From: Planctomycetota bacterium
GTDB taxonomy: Bacteria > Planctomycetota > SZUA-567 > H5-PLA8
Length of the DNA: 53,299 nucleotides
Reading direction: 5' to 3'
Assembly (NCBI GenBank): GCA_016200135.1
Contig: JACQFI010000049.1
Span: 1-53,299 of the forward strand
Both the position numbers and the translations under genes were made by a program. The notes under the pieces were generated by a model. That model was not told the DNA's origin. It was given only the letters and a program-made list of their open reading frames with translations, and ran no database searches. Shown here piece after piece: positions 1 to 8,624 of this stretch; the first letter of the stretch is position 1, and each line of letters starts with the position of its first letter.

Positions 1-441
1 CTCGATCCCGAACGCGCCGCTGGAGCGGAAGGTCTTGGCCTCGACATCGCGCCCGACTTCCAGCGCGCCCTGCTGGTCGATCTTGCCGGCCTTCAGCGAA
101 CCTTCGATCGTGCTGGAGCCCGCGTTCACGAACGCGTCGGCCTCCATGGAGCCTTCCACGGTCAGCGAACCCGCGGCCTCCACTTGGCCCGCTTTCAGGT
201 CGCCCTCGATCTGGCCCGCGCCGGAGATCTCGACTTCCTTCGCTTCAACGTTGCCCTCCACGGTCCCGCTGCCCGTGATCGTCAGCGATTTGAACACACC
301 GCCGTCGATCGTGCCCGCGCCCGTGATGCTGGGGTTCTTGCGGTCGTCCACGCCTTCGCCGCCGGCCGCGTTCTTCATCATCTTCTCGAAATCGCCGCCG
401 AAAGGCATCTTGGGCATCTTCGGCATTTTGGGCGTCTTCAT
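1..441 (-). CDS. bactofilin-like polymer-forming protein (3' end beyond window)
   Basis: The reading frame is open from an ATG at 441 to the window edge, giving 147 codons with no stop, so the C-terminus is missing. After a basic, Met/Pro/Lys-rich start (MKTPKMPKMPKMPFGG) the protein settles into repeated short beta-strand units such as ITGAGTIDGG, ITGSGTVEGN, ISGAGQIEGD and VEGSMEADAF. This is the right-handed beta-helix pattern of bactofilins and related polymer-forming proteins, which assemble into filaments or scaffolds, often at the membrane. A good ribosome site (GGAGGGG) sits six bases before the ATG. It is the last visible gene of a minus-strand set after the SHOCT-like and DUF2089 genes, and such adhesin-like beta-helices (also DUF4097) are regular partners of DUF2089. 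Whether it is a true bactofilin or a DUF4097-like protein cannot be settled without the C-terminus. Confidence 0.75.
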   Translation of the reverse strand, partial: MKTPKMPKMPKMPFGGDFEKMMKNAAGGEGVDDRKNPSITGAGTIDGGVFKSLTITGSGTVEGNVEAKEVEISGAGQIEGDLKAGQVEAAGSLTVEGSMEADAFVNAGSSTIEGSLKAGKIDQQGALEVGRDVEAKTFRSSGAFGIE

Positions 442-548
442 GGCAGTCCCCTCCGCATTTTAAATAGCGTTTTGCACCGATGTGCGAAGCTGCTTCGGCA
501 GCGCCGCTTCCTGCATACCGCATGCTGCGAGGCCTTCCGAACCCCGCC

Positions 549-974
549 TTACTCGCAGAAAATCCGCACCGTCCCGCCATCCACTTCTTCGACGTTCACT
601 TCCAGATCGGCCAGGGCCTTGGCGAGTTCCCCCGCGTTCAGCGCGGAGAGTCCGCTCAGGTCCACGCCTTGCTCCTCGACGGCCTTGCGCGCCTGTTTGG
701 GCAGGAGCGCGCCCAAGCGTACGCCCGTTCGCACCAGCGAGATCGGCACGCGCACGTTGATGTTCTCGCCCGTGACGTCGCGCACCATTACGCGCAGGAA
801 CTTGGGGAGTTTGACCGCGCCGTCCTCCGCTCCGTTTTCGTCCGCGCCGCCGTTCGTTTCGCCGCCGGCGTCCTCTTTTGCGGGCGTCAACTTCTCGATG
901 AGACGCTCGGCGTCGGCCACGGAGATCTTGCCTCGAGAAAGCATCTCTAAGATCTTGCGATGGTTGTCTGACAC
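549..974 (-). CDS. SHOCT-like (YvlB/LiaX N-terminal type) domain protein
   Basis: This is a 141-residue soluble protein. Residues 5-25 (HRKILEMLSRGKISVADAER) match the short amphipathic SHOCT-like helix pair seen at the N-terminus of YvlB/LiaX-type proteins. An acidic Gly/Asn-rich linker follows, then a second folded part (KFLRVMVRDVTGENINVRVP and onwards) resembling the region found beside DUF4097 proteins. I chose the GTG at 974 because AAGGAG lies six bases upstream. An ATG at 1013 is in frame, but it lies inside the end of the upstream gene and has no ribosome site. The gap to the DUF2089 gene is 22 bases, so they are probably co-transcribed. The function is unknown; a role in envelope-stress sensing is only an inference from LiaX/YvlB. 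Confidence 0.75.
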   Translation of the reverse strand: MSDNHRKILEMLSRGKISVADAERLIEKLTPAKEDAGGETNGGADENGAEDGAVKLPKFLRVMVRDVTGENINVRVPISLVRTGVRLGALLPKQARKAVEEQGVDLSGLSALNAGELAKALADLEVNVEEVDGGTVRIFCE

Positions 975-996
975 GGCGGGCTCCTTGTTCACGAAC

Positions 997-1356
997 TCAC
1001 CCCAACTGTTCAAGCGCCTGTTCGACGGTGAGTTCGCCCTTTGCCAGGCGGTCGAGAATCGCGCTGCGCACGTCCGGCGCCTGGTAGGCCGCGTCCAGCT
1101 TCTTGCCGATCGCGTTAAGCCTGTTCTTCACCGTAGGGTAGCTGATGCCGAAGAGGGCTTCCATCTTTTTGATGTTGCCGTGCTCGCGGACAAACGCGGT
1201 GACGAAGATCTGGTCCTCTAGGCTCATGCGCGCAAGAGGCGGAAGATCGAAACTGCCGTCGACGGAGATATCGCACGCTTGGCAGCGAAAGCGGGTGATT
1301 TCCATCGTCTGGCCGCATTTCAGGCACTGGGGTTGGGCGGTCTGTTTCTCGCTCAT
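997..1356 (-). CDS. DUF2089 family putative regulator
   Basis: The 119-residue protein has the full DUF2089 layout. A zinc-ribbon-like N-terminus carries two CxxC pairs (CLKCGQ near residue 10 and CQACD near 30). A helix-turn-helix-like middle part follows (FVREHGNIKKMEALFGISYPTVKNRLN), in which new helices resemble sigma/ArsR-type recognition helices. The C-terminal helix (ILDRLAKGELTVEQALEQL) resembles the SHOCT-like helix at the start of the next gene product. DUF2089 proteins are usually first in small operons with DUF4097 or beta-helix proteins and are presumed DNA-binding regulators of them. The ATG at 1356 has only a weak ribosome site. The AT-rich stretch just upstream is probably the promoter. 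Confidence 0.85.
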   Translation of the reverse strand: MSEKQTAQPQCLKCGQTMEITRFRCQACDISVDGSFDLPPLARMSLEDQIFVTAFVREHGNIKKMEALFGISYPTVKNRLNAIGKKLDAAYQAPDVRSAILDRLAKGELTVEQALEQLG

Positions 1357-1551
1357 GAGGGAAACCTACACCATAAAATTTATAATCAAAGTAAAAAATA
1401 TTGAAAAAGTTAATTATAGAATTGATTAAATTAATATTTATGGCGAATCCGATTGGTTTCAATGCAAACCGTTATTAGTTTTGAGGTTGCTGTAGACTCA
1501 CAACTCGCCGCCTACGCACACGTTCATTTCAAGGACGGAGGGAGCCCATTC
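1357..1551. promoter_or_regulatory. AT-rich divergent intergenic region
   Basis: These 195 bases separate the DUF2089 operon (-) from the BNR-repeat gene (+). Positions 1373-1445 are strikingly AT-rich in otherwise GC-rich DNA, with several TATAAT-like and TTGAAA-like words on both strands. None has convincing -35/-10 spacing, so I can only say that promoters for both directions most likely lie here. Confidence 0.4.
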
Positions 1552-2646
1552 ATGACTAAACTGGGATTGTTTGGTGTCGTTGGGTGCTGCGCACTGCTGA
1601 GCCTAGGCGCTGCGGAGACGCAGAAGGTTCCTGAAACCGCGGCAGGGAAGACCTTGAACGGCGTGTTCTTTTCGGACGCAAAGACGGGCTTCATCGTCGG
1701 AGATCAAGGGCTCTGCCTGGCCACCGCGGACGGCGGCACAACTTGGGAGAAGCGCGAGACCGGTTCCGGCGCGATCCTTCGCGACGTCCGCTTCAAAGAC
1801 GCGCAACACGGCTGGGCCTGCGGCGACAACGATCCGGCCGCGCCCGAGTGCCGCTCCGGGCACGTGATGATGGGCCCGGGGATCAAGAACACGATGGGCA
1901 CGATCCTGAGCACCGAAGACGGCGGGAAGACTTGGAAGAACAATTGGGTCGCGTCAGCCTTCGAGCTTCCTTCCATCGAGGTTTCCACGGCGCCGGCGCT
2001 GCAGCTCGGCGTTGGCGGCGCGCACGGGCACATCGACGGCGATATCCTGCGCAGCAACGACGGCGGCAAGACCTGGGGCGGTGACCGTTCGTTTCGCGGC
2101 CTCTTCGATATCCGCGCGCTCGACGAGAAGCACTGGATCGCGGTGGGCGCGCCCGTGATGGTCGGTTTCTTCCCCGCGCCGCAGTCGCCGCTGTATCTGG
2201 AGAAGAACTGCCGCGTGCTCTTCAGCAAGGATGGCGGGAAGACCTGGGCGCCTGCCAAGGGCAGCGATGGTAGAACCATCCTGCGCGGCGCGGCTGTCCG
2301 GACGGGCTCGCCCTGCATCGCCGTGGGCGACAAGGGTTCGCTCGCGGTCAGCGAAGATCAGGGCGAGACCTGGAAGGCGGTCGACGGCGGCACGCAGGAG
2401 AATCTCTCGGCCGTTGCGTACTCCGGCGACGGCAAAGCGGCTGTGGCCGTGGGCTCCAAGGGCACGGCCCTGCTCTCGGCCGATGGCGGCAAGACCTGGA
2501 AACCGCTCGAGTCCGGTTCGACGGCCGTCCTGAAGGACGTCTGCGCCGTGGGCGACGGCTTCGTGACCGTGGGCGCCTCGGGTGCCGTGCTCCATTTCGA
2601 TGCGAAGGCCCTGTCGCCCGCCTCCGCGCCGGCCCCAGCGAAGTAA
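1552..2646 (+). CDS. secreted BNR/Asp-box (YCF48-like) beta-propeller protein
   Basis: The 364-residue protein begins with a signal peptide (MTKLGLFGVVGCCALLSLGAAE). It carries six evenly spaced Asp-box motifs of the form S/A-x-D-G-G-K-T-W (ATADGGTTWE, STEDGGKTWK, SNDGGKTWGG, SKDGGKTWAP, SEDQGETWKA, SADGGKTWKP). This spacing is typical of YCF48/sialidase-like propellers such as the HCF136-type assembly factors. The role in this organism is unknown; such proteins are commonly extracytoplasmic binding or assembly factors. I chose the ATG at 1552, not an earlier in-frame start at 1453, because GGAGGGAG lies just upstream and a signal peptide follows directly. It converges on the large minus-strand gene that ends four bases after its stop codon. 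Confidence 0.8.
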   Translation: MTKLGLFGVVGCCALLSLGAAETQKVPETAAGKTLNGVFFSDAKTGFIVGDQGLCLATADGGTTWEKRETGSGAILRDVRFKDAQHGWACGDNDPAAPECRSGHVMMGPGIKNTMGTILSTEDGGKTWKNNWVASAFELPSIEVSTAPALQLGVGGAHGHIDGDILRSNDGGKTWGGDRSFRGLFDIRALDEKHWIAVGAPVMVGFFPAPQSPLYLEKNCRVLFSKDGGKTWAPAKGSDGRTILRGAAVRTGSPCIAVGDKGSLAVSEDQGETWKAVDGGTQENLSAVAYSGDGKAAVAVGSKGTALLSADGGKTWKPLESGSTAVLKDVCAVGDGFVTVGASGAVLHFDAKALSPASAPAPAK

Positions 2647-2649
2647 GGG

Positions 2650-5600
2650 TCAGAATTCCTCGTCCGGCGCTTTGGGGTCGCCGCCCGCCGGGAGGAGCTT
2701 GCGGGCCTTCTTCAGCAGGTCCATGAACTCGGCGCGGTAGCCCATCTTGTCGTCGTCCTTGGCGGTGTTGGCGACTTTCTCGACGAGGTCCCAGTCGGTC
2801 GCGTCTTTCGCCGCCGAGCCGCGCAGTTGCATCCCGAACATCGCCACCGCGGACGCCCAGCGCAGGTTTGAACTCGCCTTGGTCCAGTCCGCGCCGCCGT
2901 CCTTTACAGGCACCTGGAACTCCGTGGCATTCTCGGCATCGGGTTTCTTGTGCCGCAGGTAGACGGTGAACAGTTCGCCGTTCGCTTCGAGATCCTCCTC
3001 GCGGTCCTTGCCGGCCTTCGAGTCGCAGGTGGGCACGATCTCGTACAGCGCGGTCACCGCGTGGCCGGAACCGATCTCGCCCGCGTCCTTTTTGTCGTCG
3101 CGAAAGTCCTTATTGGCCATGACGCGGTTCTCGTAACCGATCAGCCTGTAGGCGCCGACGCGGTCCGGGTTGAATTCGACCTGGATCTTGACGTCCTTCG
3201 CGATGGTGAGCAGCGTACCGCCGACCTGGTCGACCAGAATCTTCTTGGCCTCGCGGGCGTTGTCCACATAGCCGTAGTTGCCGTTGCCCTTGTCCGCGAG
3301 AAGTTCCAGCGTCGCATCCTTCAAGTTGCCCATCCCGAAGCCAAGCACGGTCAGGAAGGCGCCGGTTTTGGCCTTCTGCTGAATGAGGTTCAGCAGGTCC
3401 TCGTGGCTGGTGACGCCGACGTTGAAGTCGCCGTCGGTGCACAGAATCACGCGGTTCGCGCCGCCCTTGATCATGTTGGCTTCGGCCACCTTGTACGCGA
3501 GTTCGATGCCGGCCCCGCCATTGGTTGAACCGCCCGCTTCGAGACGGTCGATGGCGCCGAGAATGGCCGGCTTGTTCTTGCACGAGGTCGAGTCCAGCAC
3601 CATGCCGGAGTTGCCGGCGTAGACCACGAGGGCGACGCGGTCCTGGTCTTCGAGCTTGCCCACGAGCATGCGCAGGGCGCACTTGACCAACGGCAGGCGG
3701 TTCGGCGCATCCATGGAACCGCTGACGTCGATCAGGAAGACCAGGTTGCAGGCGGGCCGCGCGTCCCAGGGGATCTCTTTGCCTTTAAGCGCGATCAGGG
3801 CGAGCCGGTGTTCACGGTTCCATGGGCACGCAGCGACCTCGCTGTGCACCGCAAAGGCGTCCTGTGCCGGCGGCGCGTAGGTGTAATCGAAGTAATTGAT
3901 CAGCTCCTCGATGCGCACGGCGCCTTTCGGTGGTTTGCCGTTGCCATCGAGCATGCGCCGCACGTTCGAGTACGAGGCCGTGTCCACATCGATGGAGAAG
4001 GTGGAGAGGCCGTCGTCGCCTTGCGGCCGGACGAAGCCCTTCTCTTTCAGGTCAGCGTACAGTTCGGCGTTCTGAGCCTCCGGTTCGATCTCGCGCGGCC
4101 CATCCTTGGGCGGGGCGAGGGGCGGCACGCCCGCCTGGGCGGCCGCCGGTAGCGCCTTTCCGTCCGGCCCGACCAAAGGCAGATAGCGATAGTAGACTTC
4201 CAGGCACAGCGCGCCGAGCGCGGTCTGGCCCACGCGGCCCCAGTTGTCGGCGTACGGCCCTTGCGGATCCCAACTGCCGCGTTCGCCGCAGTCGCCGCGC
4301 TGGCTGCCGGTCAGCGCTTTCTTGAGCGCGGTGTTCCAGGTCTTCCAGACTTCACCGCCCTGGTTGAAGGTGCAGAGCGTTCCATAGTACCAATAGTAGA
4401 GGTCGGGCTTGCGGGCCTCCGGAAGCGGGGACTTCGCCACGAAATTTTGGACGCTGTCGGCGAGGTCTTCCGGGCGTTCGCCCAGGAGCTGGCGGCACAG
4501 ATTGCCGATGGCATCCAATCGGGAGCCCTGGCGATTGCCGGGCTTGTACTGGTAGCCGAGGATGGGGCCATGCGGTCCGTCGCCCAATTTGATGGATACG
4601 CTGTCGAGGAACTGCGCGGCGTTCTCGAAGCACGCCGGCGGCGGCTTCAGGCCCGCCGTCTTCGCCGACTTGAGCTGCAGCACGTACCAGCCGGTGACGG
4701 AGAGGTCGCCTTCCAGCGTCGCGCCGTTGTAGCGCCATGGTCCGGCCGCGCCGTTGGGCGCCTGCGGATTGGCGCAGCTCCATTTGAGCGCACGTTCCGC
4801 GGCAGCGACGGTCTCGGAGATCCGGCCCAGGCCCGCCGCTTCAATCAGGCCGAGCCCCGCGATGCCATGGGTGTACCCCGCATCGGATGTACTCAGCCCG
4901 ACGCGCCCGTCAGCCTGCTGCTGCTGGCGGAGCCAGGTCACGGCCAGCTTGACTTGGTTTTTGTACGCGCCGGCTTTCTCGGTGTGGCCCGCGCCGAGGA
5001 ACGCGAGCAGCGCCATGCCGGTGACCGCCGTGTCGTGATCCTTGCCCGAGAACTTGCGCGTATTCCAGCGCCCGTCCGCTTCCTGTTGCGCGGCAAGCCA
5101 CGCCAACGCGGCATTCACGCTTGCATCCGCAGCGCGGCCCGCGATCCCGGCGCGCCCGCGGTTATTCCGGTCGTGCGCCGAGGCGCCACCGTATCTCATA
5201 ACCATCAGCCGCCGCCCGCCGCCGTTCCGCGCGCCAAAGCAGCCAGAACCGGAGCCGGTATCCATACCTACGCCTGTTCCCATTCCACCCCCATATCCAC
5301 CTCCGGATCCAGGAGCGGCCGGGCCTGCGATACCGATTATTTCCGCAAAAACATTATTGCCGGCGCCGCCACCGCTCGAATCGCTTGCCCCTTCAATCGA
5401 GTGGAACATATGGGCTTCAGATTGCCCGAACGCGCTTTGGGTGTCCGGCCGGTCGGGATTTATGCTCTCAAAGTGGTCGCCGAGTTCGGCTTTGGACAGG
5501 ATATCGGGCGGCACGACGATCTCGGAGGCGGACAACGAAGTGGGATCGCTGGGCGGCGTGTCGTGGAGCGACTGAAGCACGTTGCGAGCATTTGCAGGGC

Positions 5601-5862
5601 TCGATGCAGACTCTGCGGGCGGCGCCTTTTCAAGACAGACCGCCGCCGTGATGAATTCAGCCACGGGAGCACGCACAACCTGGAAGGTGAGCAGGGAGAC
5701 CAGGGCCAGCATCAAGCCGTGAAAGCCGAGCGAGATCAGCCACCACGGGGTGATCTTGAGCCTTTCCCGGAAGCGCGCCCTCGTTTTATTCGTAAAGCTT
5801 GCTTTTTGCGGAACCTCTGGCGACGACGGCCGAGACTGGCCCACTTCGGGCTCGGAGCGCAT
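2650..5862 (-). CDS. prenyltransferase/squalene-cyclase-like domain fused to VWA + DUF3520
   Basis: This is a 1070-residue membrane-anchored protein. One transmembrane helix is near residues 38-62 (PWWLISLGFHGLMLALVSLL), followed by a Gly/Ser-rich linker. From about 240 to 560 there are alpha-alpha barrel repeats with the prenyltransferase/squalene-cyclase signature (ALAWLAAQQEADGRWN, VTWLRQQQQADGRVG). A vWF N-terminal domain lies at about 615-690 (STFSIDVDTASYSNVRRML) and a VWA domain from about 700 with the metal-binding MIDAS start FLIDVSGSMD (DxSxS). A DUF3520 C-terminus completes the YfbK-like architecture. The cyclase-like part has no obvious DxDD acid motif, so it is probably a binding fold and not a hopene cyclase. 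AAGGGAG precedes the ATG. The role is unknown, probably extracytoplasmic. Confidence 0.85.
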   Translation of the reverse strand: MRSEPEVGQSRPSSPEVPQKASFTNKTRARFRERLKITPWWLISLGFHGLMLALVSLLTFQVVRAPVAEFITAAVCLEKAPPAESASSPANARNVLQSLHDTPPSDPTSLSASEIVVPPDILSKAELGDHFESINPDRPDTQSAFGQSEAHMFHSIEGASDSSGGGAGNNVFAEIIGIAGPAAPGSGGGYGGGMGTGVGMDTGSGSGCFGARNGGGRRLMVMRYGGASAHDRNNRGRAGIAGRAADASVNAALAWLAAQQEADGRWNTRKFSGKDHDTAVTGMALLAFLGAGHTEKAGAYKNQVKLAVTWLRQQQQADGRVGLSTSDAGYTHGIAGLGLIEAAGLGRISETVAAAERALKWSCANPQAPNGAAGPWRYNGATLEGDLSVTGWYVLQLKSAKTAGLKPPPACFENAAQFLDSVSIKLGDGPHGPILGYQYKPGNRQGSRLDAIGNLCRQLLGERPEDLADSVQNFVAKSPLPEARKPDLYYWYYGTLCTFNQGGEVWKTWNTALKKALTGSQRGDCGERGSWDPQGPYADNWGRVGQTALGALCLEVYYRYLPLVGPDGKALPAAAQAGVPPLAPPKDGPREIEPEAQNAELYADLKEKGFVRPQGDDGLSTFSIDVDTASYSNVRRMLDGNGKPPKGAVRIEELINYFDYTYAPPAQDAFAVHSEVAACPWNREHRLALIALKGKEIPWDARPACNLVFLIDVSGSMDAPNRLPLVKCALRMLVGKLEDQDRVALVVYAGNSGMVLDSTSCKNKPAILGAIDRLEAGGSTNGGAGIELAYKVAEANMIKGGANRVILCTDGDFNVGVTSHEDLLNLIQQKAKTGAFLTVLGFGMGNLKDATLELLADKGNGNYGYVDNAREAKKILVDQVGGTLLTIAKDVKIQVEFNPDRVGAYRLIGYENRVMANKDFRDDKKDAGEIGSGHAVTALYEIVPTCDSKAGKDREEDLEANGELFTVYLRHKKPDAENATEFQVPVKDGGADWTKASSNLRWASAVAMFGMQLRGSAAKDATDWDLVEKVANTAKDDDKMGYRAEFMDLLKKARKLLPAGGDPKAPDEEF

Positions 5863-6002
5863 GCGCGGCTCCCTTCGTGGATGAGGGTCTTTGCCGACCT
5901 ATCCATGAATGCTTCCCGATATTGGTTCCCACTGCTTCCAACGATTGACCGCGGCATTCCTTGCAGAAATCGGAACGCGCATGTGCGCTTTGGATGGTCC
6001 GC

Positions 6003-6039
6003 AAACAAAAGCGGCGCCTGAGTGCTTCCCAGGCGCCGC
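6003..6039 (-). terminator. rho-independent terminator of the DUF4091 gene
   Basis: GCGGCGCCTG at 6011-6020 pairs perfectly with 6030-6039 across a nine-base loop. Read on the minus strand, the hairpin is followed by TTTTGTTT. It lies about 28 bases after the stop codon of the DUF4091 gene. Confidence 0.85.
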
Positions 6040-6066
6040 CCTGATCCGTTGCCGCTCTGTGTGTAG

Positions 6067-8457
6067 TTACTTCTTCAGCTTCAAGATCATGTCCGCGATC
6101 TTTGCGCGCTGCGTGTCGAGCGCTTCAGGGTCCTTCGAGCGCGCCCAGAAGTCGTTCACCGTGTCGCGCCCGCCTCCGGTGCGGCTGCCCACCGCGGCGT
6201 CAAAGATGCCGTTGAGCAGGTCCTCGGTCTCTTTCTCTTTCTCGGGCCCGGCCTTCTTTGCCTCGGCGCGCAGGGTCTCGATGTAGCGGCGGTCGTCCCA
6301 CGCTTCGCGCATGCCTTCCCAGAAGGGCGCGCGCGCCACCGAGTAGGGCGTGGTCCACGCGTAGAGCCAATTATCGCCGCTGGACGTATCGAAGCGCGCG
6401 CCCCAGTTGTAGGCCCAGCAGAGCGAACCGCGCGAGTTGAACGCGCCGAAGAAGAAGCCGAAGTTGTAACGGCCCTGCGCGGGCTCAGCCGAGTCCCCGC
6501 CGCCCGAGTACTGCCAGAAGGTCTTGGTCGGTCCGCCCGCGCGGACCTTGTTGCCCAGGTCGCGGTCCTCGTGAATGGCATTGGTGCAGAAGACTTCGAT
6601 GTCCGGCAGGAAGACGATGCCCGGCCCGGCATGATGGATCGACCCGTAGATGCGCGCTTCAGGCCAGCCTTCGTGAATCGCCGCGCAGGCGTCCTTGAAC
6701 TGCGGCTTGATCCATGCTCCCGCTCCGCCCTGGCCGAGGTCTTCGGGCTCGATGCCGTCGGCCTTCAGTTTCTCCAGGAAACTCTTTTGATCGTTGGGCT
6801 TGATCTTGTCCATGTGGTCGTGGCCGTTCTTATCCTTATAGTAGTAAACCTGCGCGCGGTTCTGGTCCTGCGACCACTTCGCGGGCTCGTCGAAGGGCGT
6901 GAGAATCGGTTCGGGCCAGCCGGCCTCCTTCGCGTGGGCCATGAACTTTTTGGTCCACTGGACGTACAGCGCGCGCAGCTCGGGAAGAATCTTGTCCTTC
7001 GCGGCCGTGCTCTTTTGGATGAACTCCTTGCGGCCCTCCATCATGTCCTTGCCGTCGTAATGGACATACCGGTAGAGCTCGCGCTGCAAGTGCCACGTGT
7101 CCGGAGCGCCGTAGGGATCGCCGCCGAGGAAGTACACGAAGTTGCGGATGCCGGAGGCCTTCAGGCGCTTCATGAAGTCGTCGGCGATCGTGAAGTCGAG
7201 GTCGAACTCGGTCGCGCTCTTCTTGACGATGCCCGGCGCGAAGCCGCTGTACCAGAGGTTGATGCTGTTGTGGTTATTCTGGTACTTCATATTCAGCTCG
7301 TGCGCGGGCAGGAGGCCGCTGACGCAGCCGCCCAAATCGAGCCCCGCCTCGTTCATGGTCAGCAGCTTGATGGGCAGGACGTCCACCTCGAGGGGGACTT
7401 CGCCGGCGGGCTCGTTGTTCTCCGTGATGAGGATCTTGCCCTTATACGCGCCGGGTTTGGCCGTCGCAGTATCGGTGGTGACGTTGATCCAGAAGGCGTG
7501 GGACTGGCCGTTCGCGATCTCGACCGGATACGCGGGCCAGAGCCGCTGTGGGTAGAGCTTGCCGCCCTTCACAACCGAGTACTCCGCGGCGAAGAGTTCG
7601 ACCTGCGCTTCAAGCTTGCCGCCATCGCCCGCGAGACCCGCCGGATCGAGCGCCACGCGCACGCTCTTCAGGTCCACACCGTTGGCGTACACGCCGAACT
7701 GCGCCGGTTCGATCTCGTTCAGCGCCATGCGCAGCTTGACGGCCGCGCCCACCTCGGCGGACTTGGGAAGGGTGTTGGTCTCGATCATCACCACATATCC
7801 ATGCGTGAAAGGCACGGCCTTCTTGTCCTTGAACGCATCCGGCAACTCGGCTTGGCCTTCGGGCTTGGCGGACTTTGCCGCGGTGCGCTTGTCGCCTTGA
7901 ACGCGCGCCACCCATGCGCGGGTCTCGGCTTCCCAGGCTTCCTCGTCTTTGGCGGGATCGCCCTTCACGATGGTCACGCTCGCGACCGGCACGTCTTCAC
8001 CGGCGGGGGCGTAGAGGTAGAGTTCGGTGATCTTCTTTTCGGGCAGGCGCATCAGCATGTCCCACGGCAGCGGCACGCGCGCGGTCTTCCATTGGCCGTC
8101 CTTCAGCCCGCCGATGCGATGGACCTCGTAACGCCCGGGAAGTCCCGCGAAGGCATCCACCTTGATCGGGTCCTTGGCGGTGTCCTTAAAGAGGATCTCC
8201 GCCGTGAAGTTCTCGTTCTCGGCGGGGCGCAGCCCGTCGCCCCACCAGACCGCCAAGGGAATCGTGCCCGTCTTGCCGGCCTTGAGCGCGCGGCAGTCCT
8301 TCTCGTCTACTTTGGCTGCTTCGCCCCAATTCGCCGCGTCGAGGTCTTTGTCTTGGGCCAAGTTTAGCGTGGGAAGTTCAGCGCCCAAAACAGCCCCCGA
8401 AAACGAAACCATGGCGAAACTTAAAGTCAGGACTATTTCAGCCGTTCGGCGATTCAT
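6067..8457 (-). CDS. secreted DUF4091 (glycoside-hydrolase-like) protein
   Basis: The 796-residue protein has a signal peptide (MNRRTAEIVLTLSFAMVSFSGAVLGAE). A beta-sandwich N-terminal half is followed by a TIM-barrel-like core and a C-terminal DUF4091 domain (around SIHHAGPGIVFLPDIEVFCT and KTFWQYSGGGDS). The motif FDEPAKW near residue 523 supplies an acidic pair of the type used as catalytic residues in related glycoside hydrolases. The likely role is polysaccharide processing outside the cytoplasm, but the substrate is unknown. The ATG at 8457 is preferred because AAAAGGAG sits six bases upstream; a TTG at 8475 in the same frame would place that ribosome site inside the gene. It is monocistronic, with its own terminator downstream. 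Confidence 0.8.
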   Translation of the reverse strand: MNRRTAEIVLTLSFAMVSFSGAVLGAELPTLNLAQDKDLDAANWGEAAKVDEKDCRALKAGKTGTIPLAVWWGDGLRPAENENFTAEILFKDTAKDPIKVDAFAGLPGRYEVHRIGGLKDGQWKTARVPLPWDMLMRLPEKKITELYLYAPAGEDVPVASVTIVKGDPAKDEEAWEAETRAWVARVQGDKRTAAKSAKPEGQAELPDAFKDKKAVPFTHGYVVMIETNTLPKSAEVGAAVKLRMALNEIEPAQFGVYANGVDLKSVRVALDPAGLAGDGGKLEAQVELFAAEYSVVKGGKLYPQRLWPAYPVEIANGQSHAFWINVTTDTATAKPGAYKGKILITENNEPAGEVPLEVDVLPIKLLTMNEAGLDLGGCVSGLLPAHELNMKYQNNHNSINLWYSGFAPGIVKKSATEFDLDFTIADDFMKRLKASGIRNFVYFLGGDPYGAPDTWHLQRELYRYVHYDGKDMMEGRKEFIQKSTAAKDKILPELRALYVQWTKKFMAHAKEAGWPEPILTPFDEPAKWSQDQNRAQVYYYKDKNGHDHMDKIKPNDQKSFLEKLKADGIEPEDLGQGGAGAWIKPQFKDACAAIHEGWPEARIYGSIHHAGPGIVFLPDIEVFCTNAIHEDRDLGNKVRAGGPTKTFWQYSGGGDSAEPAQGRYNFGFFFGAFNSRGSLCWAYNWGARFDTSSGDNWLYAWTTPYSVARAPFWEGMREAWDDRRYIETLRAEAKKAGPEKEKETEDLLNGIFDAAVGSRTGGGRDTVNDFWARSKDPEALDTQRAKIADMILKLKK

Positions 8458-8624
8458 GTACGCTCCTTTTAGCAATCGAACTCCATGAACGATCAGAACT
8501 TACATTCCTTATGTGTCATATACACCACTGGCGCAGGGGCAGAAACTCAAAATGCAGTCCATAGCTTCAGATGGGCTCCTTTGTAAGTCTTGTGCGGACC
8601 TAGCGCATCGACTAATTTCTGAGC

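Noticed and set aside
35..463. 142-codon plus-strand frame at the left end
   Set aside because: Antisense of the bactofilin-like gene, whose beta-helix repeat pattern and ribosome site are on the minus strand.
1453..1551. 33-codon upstream extension of the BNR gene
   Set aside because: It lies in the AT-rich promoter region, has no ribosome site and would bury the signal peptide.
4261..8367. Plus-strand frames of 586 and 598 codons over the VWA and DUF4091 genes
   Set aside because: Antisense overprints; the minus-strand genes have domains, ribosome sites and a terminator.
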